From: Mycolicibacterium moriokaense
GTDB lineage: Bacteria > Actinomycetota > Actinomycetes > Mycobacteriales > Mycobacteriaceae
DNA length: 64,000 nt
Direction of reading: 5' to 3'
Assembly (NCBI RefSeq): GCF_003347205.1
Contig: NZ_QQBJ01000009.1
Location: 186,001 to 250,000 of the forward strand
Shown here: positions 45,158-52,647 of the stretch, piece after piece
Numbering within the stretch: position 1 is the stretch's first letter
Layout of the letters: each line of letters begins with the position of its first letter
Position numbers and translations under genes: made by a program
The notes under the pieces: generated by a model
Told to the model about the DNA's origin: nothing
The model's input: only the letters and a program-made list of their open reading frames with translations
Databases searched by the model: none

Positions 45158-45567
45158 GGCGGTCCGGGTGCCCCGCGCGCCAGGTCGTCGGGACCGAAGG
45201 CGTCGGGCAGAAGGTCGCCTAACCGCCGCGGCCCGCTCGGATGATCGATGAGCATCTGCGGGCCGCCGTGTTCGAGCAGCACCTGCCGACACCGCCCGCA
45301 CGGCATCAGCGGCGCGCCGTCGGCGGCCACACACGACAGTGCGACCAGCCTGCCGCCCCCACCGGAATGCAGCGCACAGACCACCGCGCATTCGGCGCAG
45401 AGACCTAGGCCGTATGAGACATTCTCCACATTGCAACCGGTCACGATTCGACCGTCGTCGACCAGTGCCGCCGCGCCCACCGGAAACCCGGAGTATGGCG
45501 CATACGCCCCTGCTGCGGCTTCGATTGCCTTGTCCCGCAACTGCTTCCAATTGATATCGACCGTCAC
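45154..45567 (-). CDS. cdd: Cytidine deaminase, ancestral copy
   Basis: 137 residues. Zinc and catalytic residues are intact: CNVENVSYG, CAECAVVCA with the Cys-Ala-Glu motif, and PCGRCRQ. It deaminates cytidine and deoxycytidine to uridine forms for deoA and upp. First gene of the cdd-deoA-add operon; its C-terminus (HPSGPRRLGDLLPDAFGPDDL) is the normal one for mycobacterial Cdd. The first 108 residues are repeated with two substitutions in a second copy at 48426-48854. Confidence 0.94.
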   Translation of the reverse strand: MTVDINWKQLRDKAIEAAAGAYAPYSGFPVGAAALVDDGRIVTGCNVENVSYGLGLCAECAVVCALHSGGGGRLVALSCVAADGAPLMPCGRCRQVLLEHGGPQMLIDHPSGPRRLGDLLPDAFGPDDLARGAPGPP

Positions 45568-45830
45568 GTCAATACCGCCGACCGGACCGTCACCGTGTTG
45601 CGGACCTCCGTCCCTTGGGCCCCATTCGTGACGTAGGTAACCCTTACTCGAGATCGAACACCTGCGAACCGCTTACACGGTAGTGCGTTGGCTACCACAA
45701 ATGGGTTTAGAGGCCGCGACCGCCGAGGGCGTTGGAGGCCCGATGAGTGCGAACACCGAGATAGCGGCCCCGCGGGAGAAACCGGCGCGCAGACGCACCC
45801 TGTATCGCGGCGGCCCGGGGACGTGGTCGT
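45243..45830. repeat. Left copy of the cdd/sdhC boundary duplication
   Basis: This segment and 48530-49119 are near-identical over about 590 bp. They cover the first 108 codons of cdd, the divergent cdd-sdhC promoter region and the start of sdhC. The offset is 3287 bp in cdd and 3289 bp in sdhC because of a 2-bp indel between the genes. On the left, cdd continues into its natural 3' end while sdhC is cut short. Confidence 0.92.
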
Positions 45831-45862
45831 CAGCACATACAAGACAACGATGGACGATCTAA
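45743..45862 (+). pseudogene. sdhC: sdhC remnant left of the insertion
   Basis: The first 29 codons match the intact sdhC at 49032 almost exactly (MSANTEIAAPREKPARRRT...). The sequence then jumps from GGTCGT to a segment matching sdhC about 106 bp further on (VVSTYKT against VVNTYKT), consistent with a deletion between two GGTCGT copies (49114 and 49220 in the intact gene). The frame shifts and ends at TAA 45860-45862, so at most a 39-residue peptide is made. The -10-like TAGAGT upstream of intact sdhC reads TAGAGG here. Confidence 0.88.
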
Positions 45863-46166
45863 TCGAGCAAACCGATCACCGGCCGCCGTGTCGTTGGCCT
45901 CCGCGGCATCGTGAACTACCGTGAGCATGGCGTACCTTCCCAACCATCGCACCAACGCCGGTGTTGATCAGAATCACTTCGACGTTCAGATCATCCCCGG
46001 GAAGGTGCGCCCACTCTCACGCTCCTCACCGACCTCACCCACAAGTTCTGGATCATTACTCCCAAACGTTGTGGTAGAGGCGCTAACTCGATAGGGTGAC
46101 CTCTGCCTGGCTCTTTGTCAGTGCAGCGCCCGCCTCGGGCAGTGACCGAATCGAAGGGGCCTGACC
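45863..46166. other. Intergenic segment without a recognised gene
   Basis: About 300 bp between the sdhC stump and the exported beta-propeller gene. No convincing reading frame, transposase remnant or tRNA is seen. It presumably contains the promoter of the 46167 gene; GAAGGGG about eight bases before that ATG is a usable ribosome site. Confidence 0.5.
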
Positions 46167-48395
46167 ATGCGCGCGCGGACGTCGTCGGCCATCCGAAACT
46201 CGGCCCTCGCGGTCGCGACCTGGACGGCGGTCATCGTCGCCGGAGGAGCCGTTGCGTCACCGGCCGCCGCGGATCCAGAAAACGATCATTCGTCACCCAG
46301 CAGCCACACGCGCAAACACGACGGCGGTGCCGGCGGCGCGGCAAACCCGCGATCGGCCAGTACCAGGCACTCCCCGGCCCGTACCAGGCACTCCAATACC
46401 GTTGGCAAGCGGGACGCGCCCGAGGCCGGTGCGTCAGCGGGCGCGGGCGGCGTCGCCTTCGGCGGGGCAAACCCGCGATCGGCCCGTACCAAGCACTCTG
46501 ATGCCATCGGCAAGCGGGACGCACCTCAGGCCGGTGCGTCAGCGGGCGCGGGTGACGTCGCCTTCAGCGCGGATGCCCCCCGGGTCCAGGAGCAGGACTC
46601 CTCGACGAGTGGCTCCGGTTCGGACCGCTCGACCGCCGGCGAGCAGTCTTCGGTCGGGAGTTCACGGGTGGGGCCGTCGTCGGCTCGCTCCGCAGCCGCC
46701 GGTGTTCGCAGGCACGCGTCTACTCCGACGCCGACCCCGGGCGGGCGCGAGACCGCCGTCCAGACGACCGACGCCGTCGAACCGGCGGCACGCGTCGTGG
46801 CACGCGCCCAGCCGACCTTGCGGGCCGCGGTGATCGAGCGCAGGCACCCCGAGACGGCAACCGAGCGGGTGGATCCGACGCCACCGCCGGTGACATTCGC
46901 GATAACGGCCGCCCCGGTGGAGCCGTCGCCCGGCGCTGCAGCGCCGACGCTCGCCTCGACGACTCGCGTCGGCGTGGTCGGGATGGTCGCGCGTGCGGTC
47001 GGTGGAGCGCTGGATCTGCTCGGCACGGCGCCTGCCGGGTCCGGCGCTCCAGTCGGCAACCCGGTCTTCGAGTTGCTGTTCGCCGCCGCGCGGGAGCTTC
47101 AGACGACGTTTCTGAACCGCAGTCCCACGGCGGCTCCGGTATCGACAGGTCAGACCGCCGCCGGCGTCGTTACCGGAACGGTGGGCGGCGCCGACGCGGA
47201 TGGCGACCCCCTCACCTATCGCGTGGTCGACGACCCGGCCTATGGCAGCGTGGTCGTCGGTGCGGACGGGGGTTTCGTGTACACGCCGACCGCGGCGCTG
47301 GCCGCCTCGGGCGGCCACGACACGTTCGTCGTCGCCGTCGAGGAGGCCAACGCGGGCCAGCACGTCCACGGCGTCGCCGGGCTCGTCGCCGGTGTCGTCA
47401 ACGCGTTGACGCTTGGGGCGATCGACCTCCCCGACGGTTCGACGACCCGAGCGGTCGTGACCGTCACCGTCGATCCCGTCCCGATCACCGAAGTCGCCAC
47501 CATCCCGGTCGGTGACGCGCCCGTCGCGATCGCGGTCGACCGCGGCACGCTCGCGTACGTGACGAATGCGGGCAGCGGCACCGTCACCATCATCGACACC
47601 ATGACCTACCAGCCAATCCTCCAACCCGTTGCCGTGGGAGACAGTCCGTTCGGGGTGGCGGCGAGCGTCGACGGCAACTACGTGTACGTCGGCCACGGCT
47701 TGGCGGGCCCCGCCACCGTGACGGTGTTCGACGTCGATTTCGCCAACACCCCGGTGATCGCCACGCCGCAGGTGGGCGACGCCCCGATTGCCGTGACCTA
47801 CAGCCCGGACCGCTCCGGCATCTACGTCGCGAATTACCTCAGCGATTCGGTCTCGGTCATCGACCCCGTCACCAACACCGTGGTCAACGCTCCGATACCG
47901 GTGGGTGCGATGCCGTCGGCACTGGCGAGCAGCCCGGATGGCACCCGCGTCTACGTCGCGAACAACGGCGACGGCACCGTCAGCGTGATCGACACCAACA
48001 CGAACACGGTCACCGGATCTCCGATCGACGTCGGCGGCGATCCGGTGGCATTGGCGGTCAGCCCGGACGGCACACACGTGTACGTCGCCCACGCCACGGG
48101 CGACACCGTCTCAGTGATCGACACGGACACGGGAGCGGTACGGAGCATCCAGGTCGGCCTGTCACCCGCGGGGATCGCGTTCAGCCTGGACGGCAGCCTG
48201 GCCTACGTCACGAACTCCGGGGAGAACACGGTGTCGCTGATCGACACTGCCACCGAGAACGTCGTCGGCGCCCCGATCGCCGTCGGCGAGCACCCGGTGG
48301 GGGTCGCGGTGGCGCCCGACGGCACCGTCTTCGTGGTCAATCAGGACAGCAACACGGTGTCGGTGCTGACCGCGTCGACGAGCGTCGGCGCATAG
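46167..48395 (+). CDS. Exported Ig-like plus YVTN beta-propeller repeat protein
   Basis: 742 residues. Signal peptide SALAVATWTAVIVAGGAVASPAAA (about 12-35). A Ser/Ala/Arg-rich region of 240 residues follows, with two copies of a roughly 40-residue unit (ANPRSA.T.HS...GKRDAP.AGASAGAG.VAF). Next comes a cadherin/VCBS-like domain (GTVGGADADGDPLTYRVV ... GGFVYTPTA, about 335-375). From about 445 there are seven YVTN-type blades (LAYVTNAGSGTVTIIDT, VYVANNGDGTVSVIDT and so on). The propeller should be extracellular or cell-wall associated, acting in binding or adhesion. It lies alone between the two halves of the cdd/sdhC duplication. Confidence 0.85.
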   Translation: MRARTSSAIRNSALAVATWTAVIVAGGAVASPAAADPENDHSSPSSHTRKHDGGAGGAANPRSASTRHSPARTRHSNTVGKRDAPEAGASAGAGGVAFGGANPRSARTKHSDAIGKRDAPQAGASAGAGDVAFSADAPRVQEQDSSTSGSGSDRSTAGEQSSVGSSRVGPSSARSAAAGVRRHASTPTPTPGGRETAVQTTDAVEPAARVVARAQPTLRAAVIERRHPETATERVDPTPPPVTFAITAAPVEPSPGAAAPTLASTTRVGVVGMVARAVGGALDLLGTAPAGSGAPVGNPVFELLFAAARELQTTFLNRSPTAAPVSTGQTAAGVVTGTVGGADADGDPLTYRVVDDPAYGSVVVGADGGFVYTPTAALAASGGHDTFVVAVEEANAGQHVHGVAGLVAGVVNALTLGAIDLPDGSTTRAVVTVTVDPVPITEVATIPVGDAPVAIAVDRGTLAYVTNAGSGTVTIIDTMTYQPILQPVAVGDSPFGVAASVDGNYVYVGHGLAGPATVTVFDVDFANTPVIATPQVGDAPIAVTYSPDRSGIYVANYLSDSVSVIDPVTNTVVNAPIPVGAMPSALASSPDGTRVYVANNGDGTVSVIDTNTNTVTGSPIDVGGDPVALAVSPDGTHVYVAHATGDTVSVIDTDTGAVRSIQVGLSPAGIAFSLDGSLAYVTNSGENTVSLIDTATENVVGAPIAVGEHPVGVAVAPDGTVFVVNQDSNTVSVLTASTSVGA

Positions 48396-48425
48396 CGGTC
48401 AGTACTTGCGCAGGGTGCCTTCTGA

Positions 48426-48854
48426 TCAAGGCCACCCGCAACGCGACCAAATCACCTGCGGGCGAACATGTTCACCCCGACGACATCGGTAGCACTCCCT
48501 AACTGAGCGTGCGATAGTCAGCCGACGAGGATCGATGAGCATCTGCGGGCCGCCGTGCTCGAGCAGCACCTGCCGACATCGCCCGCACGGCATCAGCGGC
48601 GCGCCGTCGGCGGCCACACACGACAACGCGACCAGCCTGCCGCCACCACCGGAATGCAGCGCACAGACAACCGCGCATTCGGCGCAGAGACCTAGGCCAT
48701 ATGAGACATTCTCCACATTGCAACCGGCCACGATTCGACCGTCGTCGACCAAAGCCGCCGCACCCACCGGAAACCCGGAGTACGGCGCGTATGCCCCCGC
48801 TGCGGCTTCGATTGCCTTGTGCCGCAACTGCTTCCAATTGATATCGACCGTCAC
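48426..48854 (-). CDS. Second cytidine deaminase copy with a replaced C-terminus
   Basis: 142 residues. Residues 1-108 equal the cdd at 45154 except Asp12 to His and Thr43 to Ala, and all zinc and catalytic residues are kept (CAECAVVCA, PCGRCRQ). After QMLID the sequence departs and ends with an unrelated tail (PRRLTIARSVRECYRCRRGEHVRP...). The enzyme core may still work, because the lost part is C-terminal to the metal site. Tetramer contacts could suffer. Its own copy of the cdd promoter region is intact. Confidence 0.75.
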   Translation of the reverse strand: MTVDINWKQLRHKAIEAAAGAYAPYSGFPVGAAALVDDGRIVAGCNVENVSYGLGLCAECAVVCALHSGGGGRLVALSCVAADGAPLMPCGRCRQVLLEHGGPQMLIDPRRLTIARSVRECYRCRRGEHVRPQVIWSRCGWP

Positions 48855-49119
48855 GTCAATACCGCCGACCGGACTGTCACCGTGTTGCGGACCTCCGTCC
48901 CTTGGGCCCTATTCGTGACGTAGGTAACCCTTACTCGAGATCGAACACCTGCGAACGGCTTACACGGTAGTGCTTCGGCTACTACAAATGGGTTTAGAGT
49001 CGCCCCGACCACCGATGGCGTTGGAGGCCCGATGAGTGCGAACACCGAGATAGCGGCCCCGCGGGAGAAACCGGCGCGCAGACGCACCTTGTATCGCGGC
49101 GATCCGGGAATGTGGTCGT
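48530..49119. repeat. Right copy of the cdd/sdhC boundary duplication
   Basis: Partner of 45243-45830. On this side sdhC continues intact while the cdd 3' end is replaced immediately beyond GATCGATGAGC (48530-48540), the leftmost shared sequence. Confidence 0.92.
48995..49000 (+). promoter_or_regulatory. Putative -10 element of sdhCDAB
   Basis: TAGAGT fits TANNNT and lies 31 bp before the sdhC ATG, with GGAGG at 49023-49027 as ribosome site. A GTAA-ccc-TTAC inverted repeat lies further upstream, between cdd and sdhC. Inferred from position only. Confidence 0.4.
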
Positions 49120-49448
49120 GGGTGCTGCACCGCATCACTGGCGCCACCATCTTCTTCTTCCTCTTCGTGCACGTGCTCGACACCGCGCTGGTGCGGGTCA
49201 GCCCGGAGGCCTACAACGAGGTCGTCAACACCTACAAGACACCGATCGTCGGGCTGATGGAGATCGGACTGGTCGCGGCGGTGCTCTATCACGCGTTGAA
49301 CGGCATCCGCGTCATCCTCATCGACTTCTGGCAGCACGGCCCGCGCTACCAGCGGCTCATGCTGTGGGGCGTGGCCGCGATCTGGCTGGCCGTGATGATC
49401 CCGGCGCTCGGCGTGCTGGGCATGCACATGGCGGAGCGATTCCTATGA
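49032..49448 (+). CDS. sdhC: Succinate dehydrogenase cytochrome b subunit SdhC
   Basis: 138 residues with three membrane helices. LHRITGATIFFFLFVHVLDT holds the quinone-site Ser/Arg/His region and a haem-ligand-type His, and YHALNGIRVILIDF the second conserved His. It anchors the catalytic subunits and binds haem and quinone. First gene of sdhCDAB (the Rv3316-Rv3319, Sdh2-type operon). A truncated duplicate lies at 45743. Confidence 0.93.
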   Translation: MSANTEIAAPREKPARRRTLYRGDPGMWSWVLHRITGATIFFFLFVHVLDTALVRVSPEAYNEVVNTYKTPIVGLMEIGLVAAVLYHALNGIRVILIDFWQHGPRYQRLMLWGVAAIWLAVMIPALGVLGMHMAERFL

Positions 49449-49495
49449 GCACCGCGGACGCGAGGAGCAAATTGAGCGACGGGAGGAGCAGATGA
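49445..49495 (+). CDS. 16-codon mini-ORF bridging sdhC and sdhD
   Basis: Encodes MSTADARSKLSDGRSR. Its ATG overlaps the sdhC stop (ATGA at 49445-49448) and its TGA overlaps the sdhD ATG (49492-49495). Ribosomes could pass from sdhC through this short frame to sdhD. Expression unproven; it may be chance. Confidence 0.35.
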   Translation: MSTADARSKLSDGRSR

Positions 49496-49962
49496 GCAAC
49501 GCCTGGACGCCGCATCACCGCGAGGGCCGGATCGCCGCGGTGCAGGAGAAAGAGCACGACCGGCCGGCATCGCTGGATCACCCGAGGGCGCCGCGACGGC
49601 CGCGGGGCATCCCCTACTTCGAGAAGTACGCCTGGTTGTTCATGCGGTTCTCCGGGGTGGCGCTGGTCTTTCTGGCGCTCGGTCACCTGTTCATCATGCT
49701 GATGTGGGATGACGGGGTGTATCGCATCGACTTCAACTACGTCGCCGAGCGCTGGGCCTCGCCGTTCTGGCAGATCTGGGACATGGCCCTGCTGTGGCTG
49801 GCGATGATCCACGGCGCCAACGGCCTGCGGACGATCATCGGCGACTACGCACGCAAGAACGTCACCAAGTTCTACCTGAACTCGCTGTTGCTGTTGGCGA
49901 CCGGCTTCACATTGGTGCTGGGCAGCTATGTCCTGGTGACGTTCGACGCCAACATCTCCTAG
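49492..49962 (+). CDS. sdhD: Succinate dehydrogenase membrane anchor subunit SdhD
   Basis: 156 residues. A hydrophilic N-terminus of about 40 residues precedes three membrane helices (WLFMRFSGVALVFLALGHLFIMLMW with conserved Arg, Ser and His; MALLWLAMIHGANGLRTIIGDY; LNSLLLLATGFTLVLGSYVLVTF). It forms the quinone and haem pocket with SdhC. The ribosome site GGAGGAG precedes the ATG. It lies ten bases upstream of sdhA. Confidence 0.92.
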   Translation: MSNAWTPHHREGRIAAVQEKEHDRPASLDHPRAPRRPRGIPYFEKYAWLFMRFSGVALVFLALGHLFIMLMWDDGVYRIDFNYVAERWASPFWQIWDMALLWLAMIHGANGLRTIIGDYARKNVTKFYLNSLLLLATGFTLVLGSYVLVTFDANIS

Positions 49963-49972
49963 GGGCTGATAC

Positions 49973-51727
49973 ATGATTGTCGAACATCGCTACGACGTCG
50001 TCATCATCGGCGCAGGCGGCGCAGGCATGCGCGCCGCGGTCGAGGCGGGCCCGCGGGCGCGCACCGCGGTGCTGACCAAGCTGTACCCGACGCGCAGCCA
50101 CACCGGCGCCGCGCAGGGCGGGATGTGCGCCGCGCTGGCCAACGTCGAAGAGGACAACTGGGAGTGGCACACCTTCGACACCGTCAAGGGCGGCGACTAT
50201 CTGGCCGACCAGGACGCCGTCGAGATCATGTGCAAGGAAGCCATCGACGCGGTGCTCGATCTCGAGAAGATGGGCATGCCGTTCAACCGGACCCCTGAGG
50301 GCCGCATCGACCAGCGCCGCTTCGGCGGGCACACCCGCGATCACGGTAAGGCCCCGGTGCGCCGGGCCTGCTACGCGGCCGACCGCACGGGCCACATGAT
50401 CCTGCAGACCCTCTACCAGAACTGCGTCAAGCACGATGTCGAGTTCTTCAACGAGTTCTACGCGCTCGACATCGCGCTGACCGACACCCCCGGCGGTCCG
50501 GTGGCCACCGGCGTCATCGCCTATGAACTGGCCACTGGCGACATCCACGTGTTCGCGGCCAAGGCCATCGTGTTCGCCACCGGTGGTTCGGGCCGGATGT
50601 ACAAGACCACGTCGAACGCGCACACGCTGACCGGCGACGGCCTGGGCATCGTGTTCCGCAAGGGTCTTCCCTTGGAGGACATGGAGTTTCACCAGTTCCA
50701 CCCGACCGGCCTCGCGGGCCTGGGCATCCTGATCTCCGAAGCCGTCCGCGGCGAGGGTGGCCGGCTGCTCAACGGTGAGGGCGAGCGGTTCATGGAGCGC
50801 TACGCGCCCACCATCGTCGACCTCGCGCCGCGCGACATCGTGGCCCGCTCGATGGTTCGCGAGGTGCTCGAGGGTCGCGGCGCCGGGCCGCACAAGGACT
50901 ACGTCTACATCGACGTGCGTCATCTCGGTGAGGATGTGCTGGAGGCCAAGCTGCCCGACATCACCGAGTTCGCGAGGACCTACCTAGGCGTCGACCCGGT
51001 CAAGGAACTGGTTCCGGTCTATCCGACCTGCCACTACGTAATGGGCGGCATCCCGACCACCGTGCACGGGCAGGTGTTGCGGGACAACACCACCGTCGTG
51101 GCCGGCCTCTACGCCGCCGGCGAGTGCGCGTGTGTGTCGGTGCACGGCGCCAATCGGCTGGGCACCAATTCGTTGCTGGACATCAACGTGTTCGGCCGTC
51201 GCGCAGGCATCGCGGCCGCGAACTACGCGCTGGGCCACGACCACGTCGACATGCCCGACAACCCGGAGGGCATGGTCGTCGACTGGATCGGCGACATCCT
51301 CTCCGAGCACGGCAACGAACGCGTCGCCGACATCCGCGGGGCGCTGCAGCAGTCGATGGACAACAACGCGGCGGTGTTCCGCACCGAGGAGACGCTCAAG
51401 CAGGCACTCACCGACATCCACGCGCTCAAGGAGCGCTACGCCCGGATCTCGGTGCACGACAAGGGCAAACGGTTCAACAGCGATCTGCTGGAAGCGATCG
51501 AGCTCGGCATGCTGCTCGAGCTGGCCGAGGTGACCGTCGCCGGCGCCTTGAACCGCAAAGAGTCCCGCGGCGGGCACGCCCGCGAGGACTATCCCAACCG
51601 CGACGACACCAACTACATGCGCCACACGATGGCCTACAAGCAGGGCGAGGGACTGCTCAGCGACATCCGGCTGGACTACAAGCCGGTGGTGCAGACGCGA
51701 TACGAGCCGATGGAACGGAAGTACTGA
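49973..51727 (+). CDS. sdhA: Succinate dehydrogenase flavoprotein subunit SdhA
   Basis: 584 residues. FAD motif VVIIGAGGAGMRAAVEAG, covalent-FAD histidine in RSHTGAAQGG, active-site stretch HPTGLAGLGILISEAVRGEGG and C-terminal HGANRLGTNSLLD. Oxidises succinate to fumarate and passes electrons to SdhB. No anomalies. Confidence 0.96.
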   Translation: MIVEHRYDVVIIGAGGAGMRAAVEAGPRARTAVLTKLYPTRSHTGAAQGGMCAALANVEEDNWEWHTFDTVKGGDYLADQDAVEIMCKEAIDAVLDLEKMGMPFNRTPEGRIDQRRFGGHTRDHGKAPVRRACYAADRTGHMILQTLYQNCVKHDVEFFNEFYALDIALTDTPGGPVATGVIAYELATGDIHVFAAKAIVFATGGSGRMYKTTSNAHTLTGDGLGIVFRKGLPLEDMEFHQFHPTGLAGLGILISEAVRGEGGRLLNGEGERFMERYAPTIVDLAPRDIVARSMVREVLEGRGAGPHKDYVYIDVRHLGEDVLEAKLPDITEFARTYLGVDPVKELVPVYPTCHYVMGGIPTTVHGQVLRDNTTVVAGLYAAGECACVSVHGANRLGTNSLLDINVFGRRAGIAAANYALGHDHVDMPDNPEGMVVDWIGDILSEHGNERVADIRGALQQSMDNNAAVFRTEETLKQALTDIHALKERYARISVHDKGKRFNSDLLEAIELGMLLELAEVTVAGALNRKESRGGHAREDYPNRDDTNYMRHTMAYKQGEGLLSDIRLDYKPVVQTRYEPMERKY

Positions 51728-51729
51728 CG

Positions 51730-51762
51730 ATGAGCCGCTTGCGCGAAGAGCAGATGTCATGA
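51730..51762 (+). CDS. 10-codon mini-ORF bridging sdhA and sdhB
   Basis: Encodes MSRLREEQMS. It starts two bases after the sdhA stop and ends with a TGA overlapping the sdhB ATG (ATGA at 51759-51762). Same design as the sdhC/sdhD mini-ORF. Expression unproven. Confidence 0.35.
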   Translation: MSRLREEQMS

Positions 51763-52550
51763 CCCTGTCGCCCGAGGTAGACACCAAAGATCCTGAGCTG
51801 CCGCCGGTTCCGGACGGCGCGGTGATGGTGACGCTGAAGATCGCCCGCTTCAACCCCGAAGACCCCGATGCGTTCGCCGATTCGGGTGGCTGGCAGAGCT
51901 TCCGGGTGCCGTGCCTGCCCACCGACCGGATGCTGAACCTGCTGCACTACGTCAAGTGGTATCTCGACGGCACGCTGACCTTCCGGCGGTCGTGCGCGCA
52001 CGGCGTGTGCGGCTCGGATGCCATGCGCATCAACGGGGTGAACCGGCTGGCGTGCAAGGTGCTGATGCGCGACCTGCTGCCGAAGAAGCCGGGCAAGCCG
52101 TTGACCATCACCATCGAACCGATCCGCGGGCTGCCGGTGGAGAAGGATCTCGTGGTGGACATGGAGCCGTTCTTCGACGCCTACCGGGCGGTCAAGCCGT
52201 ACCTGGTGGTCAGCGGCAATCCGCCGACGCGCGAACGAATTCAAAGCCAGACCGATCGCGCCCGCTACGACGACACCACCAAGTGCATCCTGTGCGCGTG
52301 CTGCACGACGAGTTGCCCGATCTACTGGAGCGAGGGCTCGTATTTCGGGCCCGCCGCGATCGTCAACGCCCACCGGTTCATCTTCGACAGCCGCGACGAG
52401 GCCGCCGCCGAGCGCCTCGACATCCTCAACGAGGTCGACGGTGTCTGGCGCTGCCGCACCACGTTCAACTGCACCGAGTCGTGTCCGCGTGGCATCCAGG
52501 TGACTCAGGCGATCCAAGAGGTCAAGCGCGCGTTGATGTTCGCGCGCTGA
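51759..52550 (+). CDS. sdhB: Succinate dehydrogenase iron-sulfur subunit SdhB
   Basis: 263 residues. The 2Fe-2S domain has RRSCAHGVCGSDAM and a later Cys (RLACKVL). The 4Fe-4S and 3Fe-4S ligands are in CILCACCTTSCPI and CTESCPRGI. Relays electrons from SdhA to the quinone. The palindromic element immediately after its stop (two bases away) may end the sdhCDAB transcript. Confidence 0.95.
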   Translation: MTLSPEVDTKDPELPPVPDGAVMVTLKIARFNPEDPDAFADSGGWQSFRVPCLPTDRMLNLLHYVKWYLDGTLTFRRSCAHGVCGSDAMRINGVNRLACKVLMRDLLPKKPGKPLTITIEPIRGLPVEKDLVVDMEPFFDAYRAVKPYLVVSGNPPTRERIQSQTDRARYDDTTKCILCACCTTSCPIYWSEGSYFGPAAIVNAHRFIFDSRDEAAAERLDILNEVDGVWRCRTTFNCTESCPRGIQVTQAIQEVKRALMFAR

Positions 52551-52552
52551 AT

Positions 52553-52624
52553 CCTTCGGCACCGCGAGCGTGCGGGTTTGCACAAGACACGCCGCAGATG
52601 GGCGTGCAACTGCGCACGCTCGCG
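52553..52624 (+). repeat. Dispersed palindromic element, copy 3 (head directly joined to palindrome)
   Basis: Head CCTTCGGCACC (52553-52563) joins directly to the 62-bp palindrome (52563-52624), with perfect outer arms CGCGAGCGTGC/GCACGCTCGCG and no tandem spacer. It sits between the convergent sdhB and MFS genes, so the strong hairpin could stop transcription from both sides. Confidence 0.8.
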
Positions 52625-52647
52625 GGACGTCGGGACGTCGGAACGCG

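Noticed and set aside
43694-45244. Plus-strand frame whose C-terminal end carries RSVERTRH-type repeats
   Set aside because: The repeats are the deoA 30-bp repeat read in antisense; the rest is the shadow of deoA.
45863-46166. Possible transposase remnant that could explain the duplication
   Set aside because: No transposase motif, terminal inverted repeat or target-site duplication could be seen by eye.
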